In this document: positions 31,886 to 32,844 of the stretch, one piece after another | How the letters are laid out: each line of letters begins with the position of its first letter | Numbering within the stretch: the stretch's first letter is position 1 | NCBI RefSeq assembly: GCF_000378425.1 | Contig: NZ_KB899846.1 | Location: 1-32,844, forward strand | From: Cohnella laeviribosi DSM 21336 | GTDB taxonomy: Bacteria > Bacillota > Bacilli > Paenibacillales > Paenibacillaceae | Length of the DNA: 32,844 nucleotides | Direction of reading: 5' to 3' | Notes under the pieces: generated by a model | What the model was told of the DNA's origin: nothing | The model's input: only the letters and a program-made list of their open reading frames with translations | Databases searched by the model: none | Made by a program: the position numbers and the translations under genes

Positions 31886-32437
31886 ATGGTGGAACAATCC
31901 AACTCGACTCTTCAACTTGAAATTGATCATATTCATATCCCGTTTGACCTGGAGTTCCTGCGGAGATGGAGAGAGGGAGATCCCGAGGTTGTGCCGCCCG
32001 AAGTGTTGGCATGGAAAGGGAATGGCAGGCAGTTCAGTTATGGTTCGGGTGAATTTTGGGCGGCGCGGTATTTCCGGAGCAAGGAATACGAAGTGATCGA
32101 AGGCTATGACTTGGTGTCTAAAAAGTCGATATTTAAGGAACATAATGCAGTTATTCAATTCAGACTTGGGGAAGATCGAGTAAAGGAATTTTCTGCAGCA
32201 GCCCAAAAATGGAATCGTGCCGGGTTTCGGGTAACCACTAACCTGGACATGTTCATTTTCAACAAGGACGAAGCGTATTTTGTTGACGCTAAGAAGGGCA
32301 GAGACTTCCTGAAGCCCAATCAATTGCGCTTTATTTATCTGGCTCAAGAGATTTTAGGAGTGCCAAGCAGAGTAGCAGCGATGGATGTACAGGCTACAGA
32401 ACCGTATATTACAACGCGCATTTATTCTCTTACTTAG
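31886..32437 (+). CDS. Small PD-(D/E)XK nuclease-like protein
   Basis: 183 residues, not a family I can name. SGEFWAARYFRSKEYEVIEGYDLV is a likely first helix with a conserved glutamate. NLDMFIF and then AYFVDAKKGRDFLKPNQLRFIYLA supply a D...D-x-K active-site pattern as in VRR-NUC-like and Holliday-resolvase-like nucleases; the PNQL helix after the lysine is typical. AGGGG lies five bases before the ATG. It follows the truncated nuclease fragment by 18 bases in the same direction and precedes an IS3 end. It could be part of a restriction or other defence module. Confidence 0.65.
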   Translation: MVEQSNSTLQLEIDHIHIPFDLEFLRRWREGDPEVVPPEVLAWKGNGRQFSYGSGEFWAARYFRSKEYEVIEGYDLVSKKSIFKEHNAVIQFRLGEDRVKEFSAAAQKWNRAGFRVTTNLDMFIFNKDEAYFVDAKKGRDFLKPNQLRFIYLAQEILGVPSRVAAMDVQATEPYITTRIYSLT

Positions 32438-32536
32438 AACCAGTGATTGCAAAGCGCCACAATATCCATTTTCGGCAAAAGTTCCTTCCTGGGGACCCTG
32501 AAGTTCTTTACGGGGGTGTTAGGGTTGTAAGTGTAA

Positions 32537-32844
32537 TGCTCCCCATTGTCAAGACACGATTTTTTGGACTTTCCACAGTTTGCTTGACACGAAGTTAAGA
32601 CCAATTCATTATGAATGGATTTTTTCATATTCCACTGGGCTCATATAGCCTAGTGTTGAATGCATTCTTTTCGTATTATAAAACATTTCAATGTACTCAA
32701 AGATTGCATTTCGTGCTTCCTTTTCACTGGAAAACCTCCTTGTTTCCGGCATCAGTTCACGTTTTAACGTTTTGTAGAAGCTTTCTATTACGGCATTGTC
32801 GTACGGATCTCCCAAGCGGGACATGCTGGGTATGGCTCCATGTT
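32537..32844 (-). mobile_element. IS3-family insertion sequence, right-hand end only
   Basis: On the minus strand the transposase 3' end is followed by a noncoding tail with TTGACA repeats that ends around TGCTCCCC (32537-32544, plus orientation), a plausible element terminus. The other end lies outside the window. Its transposase differs from that at the left edge. Confidence 0.65.
32609..32842 (-). CDS. IS3-family transposase OrfB, C-terminal fragment
   Basis: The frame is open to the window edge and begins HGAIPSMSRLGDPYDNAVIESF, which includes the third catalytic glutamate of the rve/DDE domain. SSEKEARNAIFEYIEMFYNT and KRMHSTLGYMSPVEYE, the standard C-terminus, follow. It is cut by the window edge, so completeness is unknown. 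Confidence 0.85.
   Translation of the reverse strand, partial: HGAIPSMSRLGDPYDNAVIESFYKTLKRELMPETRRFSSEKEARNAIFEYIEMFYNTKRMHSTLGYMSPVEYEKIHS

Noticed and set aside
32434..32628. A 64-codon minus-strand frame overlapping the right IS3 end
   Set aside because: It crosses the probable element terminus and has no family resemblance.
1..32844. CRISPR arrays, rRNA genes and ordinary tRNA genes
   Set aside because: No regularly spaced repeats and no rRNA-like sequence were found. The only tRNA-like sequence is the permuted RNA at 29103-29391.

Overview
The window comes from a GC-rich endospore-forming Bacillota, most likely a member of Paenibacillaceae (Paenibacillus, Cohnella or a relative). The main evidence is an unbroken run with the Bacillus-type order yqhV - spoIIIAA-AH - accB - accC - yqhY/asp23 - (amaP, DUF2273) - nusB - folD - xseA - xseB - ispA - dxs - tlyA/yqxC - ahrC - recN - spoIVB - spo0A (2647-24924, all plus strand). 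The inserted amaP + DUF2273 pair and the GC-rich coding style fit Paenibacillaceae better than Bacillus. The genus call is inference.

Layout. Positions 1-290 hold the 3' end of an IS3-family transposase, followed by about 700 bases with no supportable gene. On the minus strand come a DUF441 membrane protein (990-1448) and a ComA-type phosphosulfolactate synthase (1645-2463). The core block follows. yqhV and the eight spoIIIA genes (mother-cell feeding-tube/secretion complex) have two sigma-E-like promoters. accBC supplies acetyl-CoA carboxylase subunits. The Asp23 / AmaP / DUF2273 genes form an envelope module. nusB, folD, xseAB, ispA and dxs cover antitermination, one-carbon metabolism, exonuclease VII and isoprenoids. 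tlyA, a membrane-anchored hypothetical, ahrC and recN cover rRNA methylation, arginine control and DNA repair. spoIVB and spo0A complete it; spo0A has a sigma-H-like promoter whose -10 overlaps a 0A box.

At the spo0A terminator the sequence becomes less GC-rich and mosaic (about 24950 to the end). This accessory island holds a tyrosine recombinase with two single-base frameshifts, a decayed IS66 element (26389-28862) abutting an IS3 orfA remnant, and a compact minus-strand transcription unit for a noncoding RNA (29103-29391). Four plus-strand defence-like genes or fragments follow: a Zn-ribbon protein with a nucleoside-deoxyribosyltransferase/TIR-like domain, an EVE-like + HSDR_N nuclease, a truncated PD-(D/E)XK nuclease and a small intact PD-(D/E)XK protein. 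A second, different IS3 transposase fragment lies at the right edge.

The most unusual object is the noncoding RNA at 29103-29391. It has its own consensus promoter with an operator-like palindrome and its own terminator. It contains two tRNA halves in reversed order: T-arm plus 3' acceptor strand first, then 153 nt later the 5' acceptor strand plus D-arm. The 7-nt acceptor strands are perfectly complementary. This is a circularly permuted tRNA-like architecture. It could be a permuted tRNA, a YrlA-type tRNA-mimic RNA, or something new, and it sits divergently next to the putative defence genes.
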